From positions 62,001 through 126,000 of the forward strand of contig DRFI01000028.1 of assembly GCA_011050675.1 (NCBI GenBank): DNA of 64,000 nucleotides, read 5' to 3'. Numbering within the stretch: position 1 is the stretch's first letter; each line of letters begins with the position of its first letter. Positions 7,503-18,289 of the stretch are shown in pieces. Under the pieces are notes generated by a model that was not told the DNA's origin, made no database searches, and saw only the letters and a program-made list of their open reading frames with translations. This DNA is from Maribacter sp. GTDB lineage: Bacteria > Bacteroidota > Bacteroidia > Flavobacteriales > Flavobacteriaceae. Position numbers and translations under genes: made by a program.

Positions 7503-9902
7503 ATGCACAGGTTTTCGCTTTTATTCCTTATTTTTTTTTCAAATATTCTCCTTGCCCAAAATGATATTGGCAATAATTTGGTCAAGGATAAATTCTTAAA
7601 ATATTTTGAACTGCCAAGGGAGTCTATATTTCTACACTCCAATAAAACGACTTATATAGCTAATGAAGAAATATGGTTAAAAGGTTATGTTTATGATAGA
7701 CATAATAGTAAGCCATTTAGCCAAACGTCAATAGTTCATTTGGGGTTATATAATGCAGACGGTAAAAGATTTAACAATTATCATTTCAGGGCAAAAGATG
7801 GTTATTTCAATGGTAATATTGCTGTAGACTCAACGCTTGTAAGTGGCGAATACTATCTGCGGGCAAGTACTAATTGGATGCGGAATTTTAAGGAAGATGA
7901 TTCCTTTATGCAGAAGATTATAATCTTAAATGAGAAGCCTGGAGATAAGGCTGTTTTCGTTAAAAAATATGATATTCAATTTCTGCCAGAAGGCGGTAAT
8001 TTAGTTGAAGATACGCCTGGTGTAATGGGCGTGAAAGTAACAGATGTAAACGGCTATGGTGTAAAAATCGTAGAAGGGTCACTATTTGATATCAATAATG
8101 CCCAAGTAGCTAGATTTTTTACATCAATTTTTGGACTGGGTAAATTTAATTTCAATCCTAAAGCCGGTATGGAATATGTCGCTAAATTAAAGTTTAGTGA
8201 TGGCAGTATAGAAACTGTGAAAATCCAAAAACCGGAAAATAAAGGTGTTTCTTTTAGTCTTAAAAATGTTGATAATGACCGCTTTATAATTAGCTTAACT
8301 ACCAATTCTGCAACTAAAGAGTCTATTCAAGAACAGCAATTTTATTTATTGATTCATAAAGATGGTCATGCCAATAGAATTCCTATTACATTTCCAAAGA
8401 ACAAACTATTCGTATCTAAAGTTTTAAATAAAGAAGTGCTTAATAAAGGCATGAATATCTTAACGCTTTTTAATCCGGAAGGGAAACCTATAGCAGAGAG
8501 ATTAGTATTCAATCATACAGACTTGTTAGATGGTAAATTGAAGGTGAGTAAGCTGTCTACGGAGGCAGATTCATTGAATATTCAAGTAGAGCTTCTTGAT
8601 TTTAAAAAAAGTTCACATAATTTAAGTGTCTCTGTTCTACCTGGAAAAACCATGTCGAACAATCAACAGAATTCTATTTATAGTGCCTTCTATTTAAAAC
8701 CCTATGTAAAGGGATTTATAGAAAATCCCAGTTATTATTTTAAGGATGTTACCGAGAAAAAAGAGAATGACTTAGACTTATTGCTAATGACCCAAGGTTG
8801 GTCTAAATACGATTGGAATGATATTTTTAGAGGTCCTCCTGGTCAATTTTATGAGTTTGAAAATGGAATAGATTTAGAAGGTACAATTTATAGCAAGGGG
8901 GTTTCAGAAGACGATAAGCTTTTGGTTAGTTTTCCTGATGACCGTAGTAGGTATTTAGACATCTTAGAAAATAGATTTCTAATTCAAAAGAACTATCCTG
9001 TAAAGGGTGAAATTTTAAATTTTTCACTGATTAGTAATAACAGAAAATTGGCGAAAGTTAATATTGATTTAAATATGAGTTTAGGGGTAATACCAGATGA
9101 AATTGATACTACCTGGAAAGAAAAAATAGAATTTGTAGATGAAGATAGTTCTAAAGAGGTAAAGGCCCCAGACTTAATATCTTCTAACAATACCATAAGT
9201 CTTAATGAGGTAACGGTTGTTGAGGATAAAATAAAGACAACTGTTGATAAAAATTTTTTGATTCCTAAATATCTTGTAAGTAGAATGACTGAAGTTACTG
9301 AAAGTCTAGAGTTTAACTTACCCTACGTTACTGATATTATTAGGTCAAGAGGGTTTTATGTGTTGGAGGAACTGCAGTTCGGTAGCACAAGTCGCGTTAT
9401 TATCAGAACGATAGTACCATCATCCTTTGTTGGAGGTAATTATTATCCCATTCCTATTATTTATTTAGATAATGTACGTTTACCAAATTTTGATATTCTT
9501 TATAAAATGTCTACTAATGAAATAGAAAGTTTCTCAATTGATAAAACAGGTTCTCGTGAAGGAACAAGAGGGGCTGGTGGTGTAATTCGTATTTACACAA
9601 GAAGATTACCAAGAGGTTATAATGGACAGTACAGTAAAGATGAGAATGTTTTTAAGTATAAGCTAAAGGAAGGATTTGAACCTGTTAAGAAATTCTACAC
9701 TCCTAAATACACTTCATACCTTTCTAATGAATTTGAAAATTTTGGTATCATACATTGGGTTCCCGAATTAAAGGTGAATGAAAATGGAATAGCTACTTTC
9801 AAAATTTTAAACACATTACAGAGAGATATTATCTTTTATATAGAGGGTATGAATGCAAATGGTGATTTAATTTCAGCAGAGCAAAATCTTATAATTGATT
9901 GA
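7503..9902 (+). CDS. Secreted MG2-domain / TonB-plug-like surface protein
   Basis: A signal peptide (cleavage near LLAQN) is followed by a macroglobulin-like MG2 domain: SIFLHSNKTTYIANEEIWLKGYVYD, then SGEYYLRASTNWMRNF. The remainder has beta-rich segments and, at about residues 600-720, a TonB-receptor plug-like region (VTDIIRSRGFYVLEE, then IPIIYLDNVRLP and IESFSIDKTGSREGTRGAGGVIRIYT). There is no 22-strand barrel. Such proteins are frequent in Bacteroidota, sometimes near transporters, and the function is unknown. It lies just after the MutS-like gene and nine bases before the next gene. Confidence 0.7.
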   Translation: MHRFSLLFLIFFSNILLAQNDIGNNLVKDKFLKYFELPRESIFLHSNKTTYIANEEIWLKGYVYDRHNSKPFSQTSIVHLGLYNADGKRFNNYHFRAKDGYFNGNIAVDSTLVSGEYYLRASTNWMRNFKEDDSFMQKIIILNEKPGDKAVFVKKYDIQFLPEGGNLVEDTPGVMGVKVTDVNGYGVKIVEGSLFDINNAQVARFFTSIFGLGKFNFNPKAGMEYVAKLKFSDGSIETVKIQKPENKGVSFSLKNVDNDRFIISLTTNSATKESIQEQQFYLLIHKDGHANRIPITFPKNKLFVSKVLNKEVLNKGMNILTLFNPEGKPIAERLVFNHTDLLDGKLKVSKLSTEADSLNIQVELLDFKKSSHNLSVSVLPGKTMSNNQQNSIYSAFYLKPYVKGFIENPSYYFKDVTEKKENDLDLLLMTQGWSKYDWNDIFRGPPGQFYEFENGIDLEGTIYSKGVSEDDKLLVSFPDDRSRYLDILENRFLIQKNYPVKGEILNFSLISNNRKLAKVNIDLNMSLGVIPDEIDTTWKEKIEFVDEDSSKEVKAPDLISSNNTISLNEVTVVEDKIKTTVDKNFLIPKYLVSRMTEVTESLEFNLPYVTDIIRSRGFYVLEELQFGSTSRVIIRTIVPSSFVGGNYYPIPIIYLDNVRLPNFDILYKMSTNEIESFSIDKTGSREGTRGAGGVIRIYTRRLPRGYNGQYSKDENVFKYKLKEGFEPVKKFYTPKYTSYLSNEFENFGIIHWVPELKVNENGIATFKILNTLQRDIIFYIEGMNANGDLISAEQNLIID

Positions 9903-9910
9903 TATTTTAA

Positions 9911-10912
9911 ATGGATTCATTAACACAAATAGTACTCGGAGCGGCAGTTGGTGAAGCTGTGCTTGGTAAAAAGGTAGGAAATAAGGCAATGCTTTATGGA
10001 GCCATTGCAGGAACGATACCTGATTTAGATGTAATCACTCGCTTTTTTTTAGATACGGTTACGGCTACTGAATGGCATAGAGGAGTAAGTCACTCCATTT
10101 TCTTTTCAATATTATTTGCACCTATCTTCGGTTGGTTGGTGTGGAAGATAAATAAAAACGAATCTGCTACATGGAAAGAGTGGTCATGGCTTATGTTCTG
10201 GGGGTTATTTACGCACCCGGTTTTAGATGCTTTTACTACATGGGGAACGCAATTGTTTTGGCCTTTTAAAACCCGTTTAGCATTTCAAAGTGTTTTTGTG
10301 ATAGATCCACTCTATACGGTTCCATTCATCACATTCGTTATTTTAGCGATGTTTCAAAAACGGACTTCTATTAAGCGCAGAAAGTATATAACACTCGGAC
10401 TTTTAATTAGTACATCTTATTTAATATTGACTTTGGTTTTAAAAGGAGTCGCTTTTCAAAAATTCGAACAAGCGCTTGAGACTCAAAACATATCTTATCT
10501 AGAAATAAATACTCGTCCAGCACCTTTGAATACTGTTCTTTGGATGGCAAATATAGAAACGGAGGATGCTTATTTAATGGGGGACTATTCCTTTTTTGAC
10601 TCACAACCCATATCGTTTATATCCTATCCTAAAAATCATGATTTGTTAGGTAAATGGATCAATAATGATAAAGTGAAAAGACTCATTCAAATAACCGATG
10701 GTTGGTACACGATAACAGAAAAGGAGGGACAGCTTTATTTCAATGACTTAAGATTTGGTTTAATTAGTTTAGATGCAAATGAGTCCCAATTTGCTTTTAG
10801 TTATAAACTAGTACCAGATGGTGAAAATTTGCAGATAGAAGAGCGACCAAAGTTTAAAAGAGATGTAAAGCGACTAATGGCCGCGCTATGGCAGAGGATG
10901 TGGGGAAACTAA
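9911..10912 (+). CDS. YdjM/YbcI-type membrane-bound metal-dependent hydrolase
   Basis: This integral membrane protein of 333 residues begins MDSLTQIVLGAAVGEAVLGKK, the typical opening of the family. Conserved polar motifs are GTIPDLDV, WHRGVSHSIFF and FTHPVLDAFTTWGTQLFWPF, which supply the histidines and aspartates of the putative metal site. About five membrane helices follow, with a soluble C-terminal region. It follows the MG2 protein by nine bases and converges with tamL, whose stop lies four bases away. Confidence 0.9.
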   Translation: MDSLTQIVLGAAVGEAVLGKKVGNKAMLYGAIAGTIPDLDVITRFFLDTVTATEWHRGVSHSIFFSILFAPIFGWLVWKINKNESATWKEWSWLMFWGLFTHPVLDAFTTWGTQLFWPFKTRLAFQSVFVIDPLYTVPFITFVILAMFQKRTSIKRRKYITLGLLISTSYLILTLVLKGVAFQKFEQALETQNISYLEINTRPAPLNTVLWMANIETEDAYLMGDYSFFDSQPISFISYPKNHDLLGKWINNDKVKRLIQITDGWYTITEKEGQLYFNDLRFGLISLDANESQFAFSYKLVPDGENLQIEERPKFKRDVKRLMAALWQRMWGN

Positions 10913-10915
10913 ACC

Positions 10916-13240
10916 TTAAAACGGATAACCAATAGCGAAATTTAATGTCATATTGTTATCTGCATTTCCAAAAAATGGAGTATTCCAACGCTCATTTTCT
11001 GGTAGATACGGTATGCGAAGTGGCGATGCCAAATCTAACCGGATAACAAAACTTTGAATATCCAATCGAAGTCCAAAACCAACACCTGCTGCAACTTCTG
11101 TTAACCAATCTTTTTCAAATTTACCATCGGTAAACAATGTTCGAGAAAAACTGCTGGTGAGTTGGTCATCTTCAATATCAGAATAATCACCTGTTAACCA
11201 TACATTACCTGCATCAATAAAAAAGGCTCCTTTTAAATAAGAGAACAAAGGAAAACGATATTCCACATTGGCTTCTAGTTTTAAATTACCAGATTGGTCA
11301 AAATAGTCTGTAGTGGAGTTTTCTGTTTCAGCGTTGAAATTACCTGGTCCAAGTGAGCGTATGTTAAATGCACGAACACTATAGGGACCGCCAGAGTAAA
11401 ACTGCTTTACAAATGGTAGTGTGGTGCTATTGCCATAGGGTACTCCCCACCCGGCATAGACTCGAGAAACTAAAGTTTGCTCTTTCTTCCATCGTAAATA
11501 CAAGCGAACGTCGGCATCTACTTTAGCATATTGTGCATACTCTGAACCGAAAATAGTACCGGATCCACCACTAACAAGATTTAACATGTTTCCTGCTAAA
11601 TCAAAATTTGTATTAAAATAGATTGGGGTTTCTTTTCCAAGATTAGAGACTTCATCATAGGTAAAACTATATAACAGACCAGCAATAAATCGTTGCTCAA
11701 AACTTTGACTTAAAAAAGGATTGTCATCAAGTATGGTCTGAAATTCATCTGTAACATTAGATAGTTTCGAATAATTGATGCTAATAGGGTCTAGGGTATG
11801 ATATACATATTGATTTTCTTTCCAAGTGTACCCGAAAGAAGCGTTAACAGAACCTAATGTAAATAGTTGACTACGTTGTAAAAAATCTACCCCTAATGAT
11901 ATTTTTGTTTTAGGTACAGCGTATTTAAATCTTCTAGGTGAAAATGGTATTGATCTAGGTATCACCAAATCGGCACTTATACCGCCAGCAATACTACTTA
12001 GGCTAGAGTTGCTGCCACTGGATAATTGCGATTCATAACTAAAATTGGCTGATATACTGAATGTTTCTCCACCGTTGAATATATTTCTATTTGTATGACT
12101 CAATAAAATACCTGGGCCAGTAAAACCATTAGATTTAGATACAGCTTGTAACTCCGCTCTAATAGAGCGTTTGGTTAAAGGAGCTAAATATATGCTTGCC
12201 GCTAGAGAACCGCCATTACCATCTATTGCAGTAGTGTCCAGTTCAGTGTACTGTATGTTTACATACTTATAACTGCCTAATGCAGATAATCTGTTACTTG
12301 TTTGTTTTGAGGTATTGGCATCATACAAATCACCTTCATTGAACAGCAAGTAAGATTCTAATAGTTCTGGTTTAAAATACAATTCGTTCTGTACAAAGTC
12401 TATACTGTCTACTTGGGTGACATTCTCTCTTGTCAAGGGTAATGTATCTCCTTCAATAGAATAATTAGGGTAGACTGTAATGGAGTCAATAGTGTAGGGG
12501 ATAGAAGCTCGTGCAGGGACATCTTTTTTAAGTCTAAGGAAAAGGTCGAATTTTCTATTCTTGTATTGATTGGTATCTGCTTCAAAAATTAAAAGATCTT
12601 CCTGGCTATTGTAAAACCCTCGTTGTTTTAGTCCGTTGTTTAATCGTGCTCTTTCTGCTTTCAGTAAATCTAAATCAAATCGGTCTCCTTTTGCAAGAGC
12701 CGTTTCAGGTAGCATTTTCTCAATTTCTTTGTAAATAGGCAGGGAGTCTGATTCTAAATTGTAATTTTCTAATACGTAAGGTTCGGGTAAACTGGCAGAA
12801 TAATTTACCGAAGCAAAATTACCGTCTAAAATCGTTTCAGAATCTGACCGACTATAGAAAAATCCATTATTATCTAATCTGTTTAATATTAATTCCTCTA
12901 CACGCTCTGGGTTTACATCTGAAAAATAGACAGGTTCCTCTCCAAAAGATTTGTTTAGAAATTTATAAAAGAATCCAGGTTTTTCTCGTTGTGCCTTGTA
13001 ATGAAAATATAATGCGGGCTTCATTCCTAAAAATGTGGTGTTAGGATTCGGTTCAATAAGACTTAGCAATTCTGCTTCTACTTCTTTCTCATCTTTTAGC
13101 TCGCTTTCTGTTTTTAAGTCAAGCGCTGCACCAGTGTACAATTGTTCTCCCTCGGGAATATATTTTTCAATACCGCAAGAGTATGCCATTAAGAATATCA
13201 AGCAGAATAAGGTTCTATATGTAAGGTTATTATTTTTCAA
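10916..13240 (-). CDS. tamL: TamL-like Omp85 outer-membrane protein (BamA/TamA family lipoprotein)
   Basis: This is an outer-membrane assembly protein of the Omp85 superfamily. The N-terminal lipobox is MAYSCG (Cys22), a feature of the lipidated TamA variants (TamL) in Bacteroidota. POTRA-like repeats follow, then a barrel with the Omp85 block QFYSGGPYSVRAFNIRSLGPG and a final strand ending in FAIGYPF. It is 774 residues long. The only sensible start is a TTG at 13240, inside the last codons of tamB (11-base overlap), and it gives a correct signal peptide. It should act with TamB in transport between the membranes. Confidence 0.88.
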   Translation of the reverse strand: MKNNNLTYRTLFCLIFLMAYSCGIEKYIPEGEQLYTGAALDLKTESELKDEKEVEAELLSLIEPNPNTTFLGMKPALYFHYKAQREKPGFFYKFLNKSFGEEPVYFSDVNPERVEELILNRLDNNGFFYSRSDSETILDGNFASVNYSASLPEPYVLENYNLESDSLPIYKEIEKMLPETALAKGDRFDLDLLKAERARLNNGLKQRGFYNSQEDLLIFEADTNQYKNRKFDLFLRLKKDVPARASIPYTIDSITVYPNYSIEGDTLPLTRENVTQVDSIDFVQNELYFKPELLESYLLFNEGDLYDANTSKQTSNRLSALGSYKYVNIQYTELDTTAIDGNGGSLAASIYLAPLTKRSIRAELQAVSKSNGFTGPGILLSHTNRNIFNGGETFSISANFSYESQLSSGSNSSLSSIAGGISADLVIPRSIPFSPRRFKYAVPKTKISLGVDFLQRSQLFTLGSVNASFGYTWKENQYVYHTLDPISINYSKLSNVTDEFQTILDDNPFLSQSFEQRFIAGLLYSFTYDEVSNLGKETPIYFNTNFDLAGNMLNLVSGGSGTIFGSEYAQYAKVDADVRLYLRWKKEQTLVSRVYAGWGVPYGNSTTLPFVKQFYSGGPYSVRAFNIRSLGPGNFNAETENSTTDYFDQSGNLKLEANVEYRFPLFSYLKGAFFIDAGNVWLTGDYSDIEDDQLTSSFSRTLFTDGKFEKDWLTEVAAGVGFGLRLDIQSFVIRLDLASPLRIPYLPENERWNTPFFGNADNNMTLNFAIGYPF

Positions 13241-16200
13241 TGTTCTCCTGTTCTTCTTTTTTCTTCAAATCCTTTTTTGAAGGTTTCTCTTCGGTATTTT
13301 CTTTTTTAATGGGACTAAATAACTGACTAAATTTATTGAACTCACGATCAAAAATAAAGGCTACTCCGGTAACAATAAGCTGCCCATCTATTATATTTTG
13401 ATATTCTTGTCTTCTAAACCCTTTAAGTCTATACGTACCTTCTTCGCTTAATAGATATTCTAACGTGACATTACCTATAATTGGAGTTTCGGTTTCGGTC
13501 GATGAGGCACTACCTTCCACATCTACCGCACTACCAGCAGTAACAATTAACCTGTCGTTAAAAAGCTTTTTACTGGCATTAATGTTTAACTGTGTTCGGT
13601 TTTGGGCACTTCCACTTTCATAATCTTCAAAACTATCCAAATCAAAACCTAGCTCAAAACCTGTTTTTCCCAGTAATTTATCAGAAATCGTATTTAATTC
13701 ATTTGAAAGAACCTTGTTTACATTGTTCCTAGCAATAGAAATTGCACCACCACTACTACCATCACTACCCGTTGTTGGGTAAAAACGATTAAGGGCCAAT
13801 AATGAGAAAACCTGTTTATTTAATTCAGACTCTTGTTCATTAAGTTGTTGAATGCGCCCATAAACGGCACCACCAAAACTACTTTGGGCACTTTCTGGCA
13901 TATCTAAGGCAAAAGATAATTCTGGTTGCATTAATTGTCCGTCAATATTTAAGTAAACTAAAAAGTCTGTAGACTGCTGGTACGATCCAGAAACACTACT
14001 ATCTTGCCCGTAACTTATTGATGACATTAGAGATGATGCAGAAGTTTCTATTTCATAGATTGCCGTAACATCCATTTTAGCATCATAAGGATCACCGGTC
14101 CAAACTATAGTACTACCTTTTTGTAATTTAAATTCTCTACTTACCAAATTGTATAAACTGGTTCTGTAGAATCCCGAGTTTAATTCTAATCTGCCCGATA
14201 GTCTAATATCTTGATTTGGGTCAATATTTAAATTAAGTGTTGCAGCACCAGATGCCTGTAATTTATCTTGTGTTTTCTCATCTATTACAATAGTAAACTT
14301 AGCCTCATTACCTATTTCTAGAATCGTGTTAATATCCATTCCTGCAAAAAACGAATTTGATTTTTCACCATCATTACGTGTAAGTATGGCTTCAGGATTT
14401 TCGCGGTTTACAAAAATAACAACCCCATCTCGCTCTTGTATATCTAATTGGTCTTGGGGAACAATATAGGTAAGGTCTGTGACATCACGTACGCGTATTT
14501 TTCCATCTATAATAGGTAATTCTAAATTTCCTTTTACGGTTAAATCTGCCTTAATACTTGCAATTCCGTATACGAGTTCGTGATCTCCTTTTTTAGAGTT
14601 TAAAACTCTAAATTGATCGGTTTTGACGGAAAGATCAAAACCAGGATTAATGAAACTCTTGGTAGTAACATTGCCATCTACAGTTAGTATACCTTGGTTA
14701 ATGTCATTTATGGTAAAAGTGTTGAACGTAACTTTATCTTGATCTATATCTATGTATTGATTATCTATTGATAAAGCAGATTTGTACGCTGCCAGTGTAA
14801 GACCAAAATCGTTGAAATTTATTCTTCCCGAATATTTTGGTTCGGCAAGTGTACCGTTTACCAGTAAACTACCATCTAAATAACCTTTGGCATCGGTTAA
14901 TTGTTCATTAGAAAACCCTTGTATAATACTGGCTTCTAGTTTTTGAATGTCGAGCTCCATATTTAAATCTGCCCTATTTTCTTTAGCGGTATAGTCTCCT
15001 GTTAATGTAAGCTCTGCGCCACCATCTTTTAATGCTAAATCGAAATCATATTCTGATAATGATTTTGAAGATGCATCTAGTGATAAAGTGCCTAACGGAC
15101 TCTGCATTACCTGAAAATCTTTAATGTCGATATTTGCCACTAGACCAGATGCGTTATAAGGATTAAGGATTACAAAGTCTCCTTCTACTTTTCCTTTTGC
15201 CAATGCTTCATCAGGATTGAAAAAACTAAGGAACGTTTGTAGTTGAAAATTCTCAAATAGAATACCAATATGATCTGTTTGCATTTTAGGTACTCTGTTG
15301 GAGATTTCCATTTTCTGGGAATTTCTGCTCAAGATTACATTTTGAAAATCTGAAAAAGAATCAGCTATAACGATGCTATTATCTTCAGGAATCTCCCATT
15401 GCTTTTTATTCAAAATCAACTCATCTGGATCAATATGAAGCTTTAAAGTATCTTTTTGAAATACCAATGCAGATTTAATATTCATTACTTGAACCGTGTC
15501 ATTTTTAGAAGTAAAATCTAACAACAATTCTTTGTTTTTAAGGCTGCCAGTAACATAAGTCTGTTTTAAGTGAATAGGGTCATAAATTAAATCTGCTAGA
15601 CCTGCAGAGAATTTAAGGTCTAAAGAATCACCTTTTATGAAGGCATTTAAGCTATCAACCGAACTGCCTGCGTATGCTATATGCGGCACTTTAATTTCTG
15701 CAGAAATCTTTCTTGTTCTAGAATTAAAACTTGCATTTATGTTCAAGGAATCTAAACCTTTTATTCCGTCAAAAAACACCTTAGATAAAACAGGGGTTGG
15801 TATTACGGCAAGGGCTAGCTTCGCTTCAATATTTTTATCAGATTCAAAAGTAGAATCGTCAGTAGAGAAATAATGCTCTATTTGTTTCTTAAGCGCATTT
15901 GTAGTACGATTTGGAGAGGCATTAGATGCCAATTGACCATTTAAAAAGTTACTATTTATGGTGACATCGGTAATAGAGTCTTCTATATGTGCTTTTAATG
16001 CAATGGTAGATACTTGGTATTGTTCATTGTCGGCAATGGCAATGCCATCTTCTATGTTTGCGTTTACCGTAAAATTAGATGGAGAACCAGTGTAGTTTCC
16101 ATTGATATTGGCAGCAATTTTAATATTGTTTTTTGTGAGTCCTAATTGTTGTAAATCTGCACCTATAATATTTGATGTGAAAATAATATTGTTCTCTTGA

Positions 16201-18236
16201 GATGAAATCGCAATGTTAGAATTGACTTTCATGTTCAAATTTGGGTCATCGATATTTGCTGTAATTGTACCACTACCTTCTTTAAGTTTTCCTGTAACAG
16301 CTATCTCATTATAATCATAACCACCATATTGAATTTGAGAAATACTACCATCTAAATCTGCATTGAAATTGTTTAATTCTGAACCTGATCCTGTGCCGTT
16401 TATTTTAAGAGACAATTGCCCTAATTGTTCGTTCTGTAAAATTTTTCCTAATTGAAGACTGTCTACAGAAATACCACCATTAAATTTTATTAATTCGCCA
16501 TAGTTTACAAGTGCATTTATTTGTGCTGATCCTTCCGGAATTTTGATATTAAGATTAGGTTTTACCCAAGTAAGTCCACCAGATAAACTTCCAGCTGCGT
16601 TTATGGTTTCGGGAATGGTAATACTTAGTTCTTTAGACGATATTATTTTTTCAATAGCTTTTTTAGAACTTTTAAAGCTAATATCGTTCAAGTCATAGGT
16701 TAGAGAATCTGTATTTGTAAGATTGCTAATACTTCCTTTCGCAGCTAATATTGTTTCTGGTCCCCATTGTAATTGGGCATTAAAATCGTTTACTTTTTTT
16801 AAACTTCCTTGTGCTTTTAGGTTACCAGTTATTGGATGTATTGAAAGAGAATCTAAGTACTGATTTTGTACTAAAGTTGGCGACAATTTCTGAACGTCAT
16901 CCAATTCTAAAAAAAGGTCTGAAATGGCTGCTGATAAAGTGCTTTTTTCAGGATGTTTTATTGCTCCCTTCAATGAATTAAAATTGATGTTTAGCTCTGC
17001 CTTCACAGAACTTTTATTCATTTGAAATACAATATCGGAAAGTGAAGCTTCGGTATTTGTTAGATCAGCTTTAAAAGCTAATTGGTCTAGTCGAATTCCA
17101 CTAGGTTCGGAAAAGGAAAATTTAGAAACACTAAGGTTAAAATTCTCAGGTTCGTATTTAAGGTTTTTAGCTAGAAGTTGAAATTGTTGAATTTTAAATG
17201 CATTTGGGTCAAAAGTATCTGTAAGTTGTTTTTCGGCATTTAAAGTATAGCTAAATGTGTTTTTTGCGAAGTCTATATTGTTTGCGGCAATTATAAATTC
17301 TGGCCACCGAAAATCTTCATTTTTGGTGGTACTGGTTTCTTCAGAAATAGCGCTGGTCAACTGAAGATCTATCTGTGAATCTTGAAATATAAAATCATTG
17401 GTCTCGTATTTATTTTTAGAAATATCTGCGAGTATTTCTGTTAATTCAATAGTCCCAAGATTTAGGTTTGTACTTATCCCATCTGGTTTACTATTATAGG
17501 AGATTTTTAAATCGTTGAGATTAAATTCATCAACGGTTATTAATGGGAGTACACTACTTGTAGAATCTTCGGTTACTGGAAAAGGATGAGATTGTACATA
17601 GGTAAATTGAGTTTTACTTATCGCTAAATCATTCAATGAGAATTTCATTGCATCTAAGTCAAATTCAGTAACATCTATTGCTAATTCTCCTAAGTCAAGT
17701 CCAATAGTGGTTCCTAAATAGGCATCAGTATAATTTAGTTTCCAATCGGCCAAATCTAGGCTACCCACCGAAATATTCATTGGATCTGTTGCAGCGGCAG
17801 TAGTATCGGTTGTAGTCGTTAAAGCGTCTAAAAGGAAAGTGAAGTTAAACTCTTCTGGATTGTTTTCTCTACTGATGTTGACCACTACACCTTCGGAAAC
17901 TACCCCATCAATTGAAAGCTCATTTTTAAAAATAGCGGGGTGCAAAGGAATGTCTGCTTGAAGCGATTTTGAATAGAAAAGCGTGTCGCCTTTGGTATCT
18001 TCAAGATAGATATTTTCAGCTTGTATATCTCCGGAGAACGTTAGGTATATATTGCCAACTTCTACTTTCGTATTCGTTTTATCAGAAATATATGATGTGA
18101 CTTTCGAAACGATAAAATTCTGAGCCCAAGGAGTTCTTATAACCAAAACCAAAATAAAAAACAGTAGTAATACTCCAAGAATTATTTTCCCAAAGAGTTT
18201 TAAGTAATTTTTAGATTTTTGATTCTTTTCGGTCAT
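13230..18236 (-). CDS. tamB: TamB-like translocation and assembly module protein
   Basis: TamB is a very long periplasm-spanning beta-groove protein anchored in the inner membrane; it is linked to outer-membrane protein assembly and phospholipid transport. The product of about 1668 residues has one N-terminal membrane helix, long beta repeats, and the C-terminal TamB domain with EFKLQKGSTIVWTGDPYDA and LAGMDINT-type blocks. The C-terminal tail is lysine-glutamate rich. The frame opens from a TTG at 18272; I prefer the ATG at 18236 (MTEKNQKSKN), which gives the usual short cytoplasmic segment. It is translationally coupled to tamL. Confidence 0.9.
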   Translation of the reverse strand: MTEKNQKSKNYLKLFGKIILGVLLLFFILVLVIRTPWAQNFIVSKVTSYISDKTNTKVEVGNIYLTFSGDIQAENIYLEDTKGDTLFYSKSLQADIPLHPAIFKNELSIDGVVSEGVVVNISRENNPEEFNFTFLLDALTTTTDTTAAATDPMNISVGSLDLADWKLNYTDAYLGTTIGLDLGELAIDVTEFDLDAMKFSLNDLAISKTQFTYVQSHPFPVTEDSTSSVLPLITVDEFNLNDLKISYNSKPDGISTNLNLGTIELTEILADISKNKYETNDFIFQDSQIDLQLTSAISEETSTTKNEDFRWPEFIIAANNIDFAKNTFSYTLNAEKQLTDTFDPNAFKIQQFQLLAKNLKYEPENFNLSVSKFSFSEPSGIRLDQLAFKADLTNTEASLSDIVFQMNKSSVKAELNINFNSLKGAIKHPEKSTLSAAISDLFLELDDVQKLSPTLVQNQYLDSLSIHPITGNLKAQGSLKKVNDFNAQLQWGPETILAAKGSISNLTNTDSLTYDLNDISFKSSKKAIEKIISSKELSITIPETINAAGSLSGGLTWVKPNLNIKIPEGSAQINALVNYGELIKFNGGISVDSLQLGKILQNEQLGQLSLKINGTGSGSELNNFNADLDGSISQIQYGGYDYNEIAVTGKLKEGSGTITANIDDPNLNMKVNSNIAISSQENNIIFTSNIIGADLQQLGLTKNNIKIAANINGNYTGSPSNFTVNANIEDGIAIADNEQYQVSTIALKAHIEDSITDVTINSNFLNGQLASNASPNRTTNALKKQIEHYFSTDDSTFESDKNIEAKLALAVIPTPVLSKVFFDGIKGLDSLNINASFNSRTRKISAEIKVPHIAYAGSSVDSLNAFIKGDSLDLKFSAGLADLIYDPIHLKQTYVTGSLKNKELLLDFTSKNDTVQVMNIKSALVFQKDTLKLHIDPDELILNKKQWEIPEDNSIVIADSFSDFQNVILSRNSQKMEISNRVPKMQTDHIGILFENFQLQTFLSFFNPDEALAKGKVEGDFVILNPYNASGLVANIDIKDFQVMQSPLGTLSLDASSKSLSEYDFDLALKDGGAELTLTGDYTAKENRADLNMELDIQKLEASIIQGFSNEQLTDAKGYLDGSLLVNGTLAEPKYSGRINFNDFGLTLAAYKSALSIDNQYIDIDQDKVTFNTFTINDINQGILTVDGNVTTKSFINPGFDLSVKTDQFRVLNSKKGDHELVYGIASIKADLTVKGNLELPIIDGKIRVRDVTDLTYIVPQDQLDIQERDGVVIFVNRENPEAILTRNDGEKSNSFFAGMDINTILEIGNEAKFTIVIDEKTQDKLQASGAATLNLNIDPNQDIRLSGRLELNSGFYRTSLYNLVSREFKLQKGSTIVWTGDPYDAKMDVTAIYEIETSASSLMSSISYGQDSSVSGSYQQSTDFLVYLNIDGQLMQPELSFALDMPESAQSSFGGAVYGRIQQLNEQESELNKQVFSLLALNRFYPTTGSDGSSGGAISIARNNVNKVLSNELNTISDKLLGKTGFELGFDLDSFEDYESGSAQNRTQLNINASKKLFNDRLIVTAGSAVDVEGSASSTETETPIIGNVTLEYLLSEEGTYRLKGFRRQEYQNIIDGQLIVTGVAFIFDREFNKFSQLFSPIKKENTEEKPSKKDLKKKEEQENIEK

Positions 18237-18289
18237 ATGGTAAACACTAAAGGATTGAATACTAACATTCAATTTTCAACTATGATATT

